This document shows positions 61,351 through 64,000 of a DNA stretch of 64,000 nt, one piece after another. Both the position numbers and the translations under genes were made by a program. The stretch is from Pseudomonas sp. PSB18 (GTDB taxonomy: Bacteria; Pseudomonadota; Gammaproteobacteria; Pseudomonadales; Pseudomonadaceae): NCBI RefSeq assembly GCF_014596565.1, contig NZ_NOIN01000007.1:1-64000 (forward strand), written 5' to 3'. How positions within the stretch are numbered: the first letter of the stretch is position 1; each line of letters starts with the position of its first letter. A model generated the notes under the pieces. It searched no databases and had not been told where the DNA came from. It worked only from the letters and a program-made list of their open reading frames with translations.

Positions 61351-61380
61351 CACGTTGTCATCAGCGACCCGTCGCAGGGT

Positions 61381-62187
61381 TCACAGATGCACTTCAACCG
61401 ACAGCGGCAGGTGATCGCTCAGGTGTGTCCAGGGCTTGCTGCCGAGGATTTTCGGGGCATGGCTGGTGGCGTTGCGCAAGTAGATGCGATCCAGGCGCAG
61501 CAGGGGGAAACGAGCCGGGTAGGTCCTGGCGGGACGGCCGTGGTGGTGCTCGAAGGCTTCGTGCAGATACTGACGCTGGGCGAGGGTAATGTTGCCGCGC
61601 AGTTGCCAGTCGTTGAAGTCGCCGGCGATGATCACCGGGGCGTCCTCGGGCAGGGATTCGAGCAGTTGGCAGAGCAATTTGAGCTGCAGTTGGCGATGGC
61701 TTTCCAACAGGCTCAGGTGCACGCAGATGCCGTGGACTTCGGCATGGCCCGGCACGTCCAGCACGCAATGCAGCAAGCCACGCCGCTCCGGGCCGGTGAT
61801 TGAAACGTCGAGGTTGCGGAACTGGCGGATCGGGTATTTGGACAGCAGCGCGTTGCCGTGATGGCCATCGGGGTACACCGCGTTGCGGCCGTAGGCGAAG
61901 TCGCTCCACATGCTGTCGGCAAGGAACTCGTATTGGGATGTCTGGGGCCAGTTGTCGTAGCGGGAGGCATGGCGGTCATGCTCGCCCAGGACTTCCTGCA
62001 GGAACACCAGGTCGGCGCCGGTACTGCGCACCGCTTCACGAAGTTCCGGCAGGATGAAGCGGCGGTTGAGGGCGGTAAAACCCTTATGGGTATTGACCGT
62101 CAGCACCTGCAGCCGATGGACCGCCACAGGCGAGTCCAATGGCACCGATTCGACAGCCCGCCAGTCGGGATCGCGAGTCACATTCAC
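61381..62187 (-). CDS. Endonuclease/exonuclease/phosphatase family protein
   Basis: 268 residues with the metal-dependent EEP core: NTHKGF near 32, LQEV with Glu65, GDFND near 195 and the catalytic SDHLPL near the C-terminus. Such proteins hydrolyse phosphodiesters of nucleic acids, inositol phosphates or phospholipid heads. In other pseudomonads a similar gene precedes a cardiolipin synthase, but none is here. AGGAG lies just before ATG 62187. Confidence 0.88.
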   Translation of the reverse strand: MNVTRDPDWRAVESVPLDSPVAVHRLQVLTVNTHKGFTALNRRFILPELREAVRSTGADLVFLQEVLGEHDRHASRYDNWPQTSQYEFLADSMWSDFAYGRNAVYPDGHHGNALLSKYPIRQFRNLDVSITGPERRGLLHCVLDVPGHAEVHGICVHLSLLESHRQLQLKLLCQLLESLPEDAPVIIAGDFNDWQLRGNITLAQRQYLHEAFEHHHGRPARTYPARFPLLRLDRIYLRNATSHAPKILGSKPWTHLSDHLPLSVEVHL

Positions 62188-62287
62188 TCCTGAATCAGAC
62201 GTATCTGTTCATGCGACTGATGGGGAGCATCGGCAGTTCCGGATATTTACTGTTTCAGCCAGCTTTCATGTTGATCCCATCACCGAT

Positions 62288-62380
62288 TTCGCGAGCAGGC
62301 TCGCTCCCACAGGGGATTTGTAGCGACACTGTATTGTGTGACCATCCGAAGCCAATGTGGGAGCGAGCCTGCTCGCGAAG
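62288..62380. repeat. REP inverted pair
   Basis: GCGAGCAGGCTCGCTCCCAC ends at 62310 and GTGGGAGCGAGCCTGCTCG starts at 62357, in the gap between the EEP and PIG-L genes. Confidence 0.88.
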
Positions 62381-62413
62381 AGGCCCTACCTGACGCAACG
62401 CTTTCGTGGTGCT

Positions 62414-63178
62414 TCAGATGAACACGATCTCATACGGCAACCCCATGCGATCCAGGATAACCCGCGGAACCAGCGGGGCGATGCCGCTGGCGGGTTCGCC
62501 GTTGAGCTGGCTGGCATAGGCGTGCATCGCGTGGCGTTTGCGGGCGGTGGTCCAGACGTCCAGGCGCAGTTTTCGCGCGCGGTGCCAGGGGATCTTGTTC
62601 TGCTCGCGAACCGGCCAGTGCCAGGCCCATACCGGCAGTTCGTTGAAGGTCGCCCCGACACTTTCGGCCGCCAGGGCTCCGGCACGGCCGACGGTCTCGT
62701 GGTCGCTGTCACCGTCCTTGCGCCAGGTGCCGAACACCACGTCGCCGGGGCGCAGGTAATGGCCGATGAAGGCGGTCAGTTGCGCCTCATGTTCGGCCAG
62801 GGCCTTTTCCGGGAAGCCGCCGCGCACCCACTGCAAACCGTGGGTAGGTACGCCCAGGCGATGCAGGGCATCCACGCTTTCCTGGGGATGGGGGCGATAG
62901 ATGCGCAGGCGTTCATCGGTCCACAATGGTGAAGCGGGGTGGTTGAGGTCACCGTCGGTGACCGAGAGCAGCAACATGGGATAGTCCAGGTTGCTGAGCA
63001 ATTGTAGCAACCCGCCACAGGCTCCGATCTCATCGCCAGGGTGCGGGGAGAGAATAACGGCACGGGCGCCGGCAGGGATGAGTGTCTGGGTGCTGATGAT
63101 GGGAATGTCGGCCAACTGCGGCGCACTGTTCCAGATTTGCGGGTGCTGCCGGCCTTGCAAGCGAGAGGCAAGTTTCAT
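62414..63178 (-). CDS. PIG-L family deacetylase-like protein with altered HPDDE motif
   Basis: 254 residues, a LmbE/PIG-L fold. The hallmark AHPDDE reads PHPGDE here (His46, Gly48, Asp49, Glu50). In characterised members the first Asp of the pair is the catalytic base, so its replacement by Gly may abolish or change activity, while the zinc-binding His46 and Asp49, and the later His160 in SDHETVG, remain. The family removes acetyl groups from N-acetylglucosamine-type sugars. GlgX (glycogen debranching) lies next upstream on the same strand, 264 bases away. AAGGA lies nine bases before ATG 63178. Confidence 0.82.
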   Translation of the reverse strand: MKLASRLQGRQHPQIWNSAPQLADIPIISTQTLIPAGARAVILSPHPGDEIGACGGLLQLLSNLDYPMLLLSVTDGDLNHPASPLWTDERLRIYRPHPQESVDALHRLGVPTHGLQWVRGGFPEKALAEHEAQLTAFIGHYLRPGDVVFGTWRKDGDSDHETVGRAGALAAESVGATFNELPVWAWHWPVREQNKIPWHRARKLRLDVWTTARKRHAMHAYASQLNGEPASGIAPLVPRVILDRMGLPYEIVFI

Positions 63179-63442
63179 GGGTTACGTCCTTGTTATATTC
63201 AATCTTTCAGCCACGCATCGGGCCGACTGCCCGGGTGCCCCGAAGGGACTGGCTGCGATCTGCAGTGCTCCGAATCCTGGAATACCGCCTGCGAAGTATT
63301 GACCATGACGCGCGATTCGTCGCGTCACTTGTGTATCTGAACTGCAGTTTTTCACTCGAACTGGGCTGTTCAAGCCTGGTGAAACGCCACCAGGGGCGCG
63401 TCCTTGCGGCTCTGGATGGTCTGTAACCTTATATCACCGAGT

Positions 63443-64000
63443 CTATTTTTCGTCTTCGCGCTGCAACTCGAACAACAGCAAAGAGCGGCCCGTGACGGAA
63501 TATTCGGAATCGAAATCGAAACGCTCCTGGCCCCGTACCGTCGGCTGGTTGGTGTCTACCATGCAGGTCCAGAAACTCCCTTCGGGGACCTCCGGCAGGC
63601 GGAAATTGACGACGTCATGATGCGCGTTGACCACCAGCAGCAACGTCGCGTCACCGCCCTTGCGGCGTATTCCCGTCTCCTGGGCGCGGCCGTCCATCAG
63701 CATTCCCAGGCAACGACCGTGGCTGTCCTGCCACTGTTCAATGGTCATCTCACTACCGTCCGGTGCCAGCCAGGTCACGTCCTTGACGCCGATATCCTCG
63801 TTGTAGTTACCCACCAGGAACCGCCCACGCCGCAGGATCGGATAGGCCAGGCGCAACTTGATCAGCCGTTTGACGAATGCGAGCAGCGCGGCGCCATCCT
63901 CGCTCAGGTCCCAGTTGACCCAGCCGATCTCGCTGTCCTGGCAATAGGCGTTGTTGTTGCCATGCTGGGTGCGGGCGAACTCGTCCCCGGCGACGATCAT
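63443..64000 (-). CDS. glgX: Glycogen debranching enzyme GlgX (C-terminal part)
   Basis: 186 codons of the 3' end; the gene starts beyond the window, so the N-terminus and catalytic Asp/Glu are not visible. The stretch GDEFARTQHGNNNAYCQDSE and then IGWVNWDL is the conserved C-terminal part of the GH13 domain of GlgX/isoamylase, followed by the C-terminal beta domain (LLLVVNAHHDVVNFRLPE). It cleaves alpha-1,6 branches from phosphorylase-trimmed glycogen. Confidence 0.92.
   Translation of the reverse strand: MIVAGDEFARTQHGNNNAYCQDSEIGWVNWDLSEDGAALLAFVKRLIKLRLAYPILRRGRFLVGNYNEDIGVKDVTWLAPDGSEMTIEQWQDSHGRCLGMLMDGRAQETGIRRKGGDATLLLVVNAHHDVVNFRLPEVPEGSFWTCMVDTNQPTVRGQERFDFDSEYSVTGRSLLLFELQREDEK

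Overview
The window is chromosomal DNA of a fluorescent Pseudomonas, most likely the P. fluorescens group. The evidence is the high GC content, many short REP palindromes of the GTGGGAGCGAGCCTGCTCG type, a MuxABC-OpmB type efflux operon, a TonB siderophore receptor behind a Fur-like box, and tRNA genes of Pseudomonas form. No prophage, insertion sequence or CRISPR array is visible.

Layout. 1-4.8 kb: the tail of a YbdD-type gene, a chemoreceptor and a siderophore receptor. 4.8-19.3 kb: the most interesting part, a catabolic gene cluster of unknown substrate. It has an ABC importer, a luciferase-type flavin monooxygenase, two paralogous flavin reductases, two aldehyde dehydrogenases, an alpha/beta hydrolase, an AA_synth (PF06684/DUF1185) protein, a carboxymuconolactone-decarboxylase-like protein, a DUF1330 protein, a cluster-specific RibBX and a GntR regulator. 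Three promoter regions (10478-10502, 11851-11866, 19270-19285) carry the same TGGTATNCCA-type operator. This ties the ABC/monooxygenase operon, the ribBX/DUF1330 divergent pair and the dehydrogenase/hydrolase operon into one regulon. The gene set resembles, without being homologous throughout, the Rut pyrimidine ring-opening pathway. I therefore read it as uptake followed by oxidative ring or C-N cleavage, hydrolysis and aldehyde oxidation.

19.8-23.0 kb: the conserved but poorly understood ATP-grasp / alpha-E / transglutaminase operon. 23.2-29.7 kb: an acetyltransferase, an Asp/Glu racemase, an accessory-looking patch with two halovibrin-like lipoproteins, a 44-codon remnant of a third copy and a beta-rich protein, then a DUF3313 lipoprotein and tpx. 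29.9-39.1 kb: a four-gene RND efflux operon (muxA-muxB-muxC-opmB) with a palindromic repeat inserted between muxB and muxC. 39.3-43.9 kb: a dienoyl-CoA-isomerase-like crotonase, nudC, a TauE/SafE exporter, a zinc alcohol dehydrogenase and a coupled SRPBCC protein.

44.2-52.6 kb: tRNA-Cys and tRNA-Leu, several small genes, a lipoprotein polysaccharide deacetylase, a DAHL-type orphan histidine kinase, an SPFH protein, tRNA-Ser and a BAX-inhibitor-like membrane protein. 52.6-64 kb: a secreted mono-haem protein, an Lrp/AsnC regulator next to an EamA transporter, a GapN-type dehydrogenase, two autotransporter-barrel proteins (one almost without passenger), an EEP phosphatase/nuclease, a PIG-L family protein with an altered active-site motif, and the C-terminal part of glgX running off the window.

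All statements on homology are from recognition of sequence motifs by eye; no database search was run.
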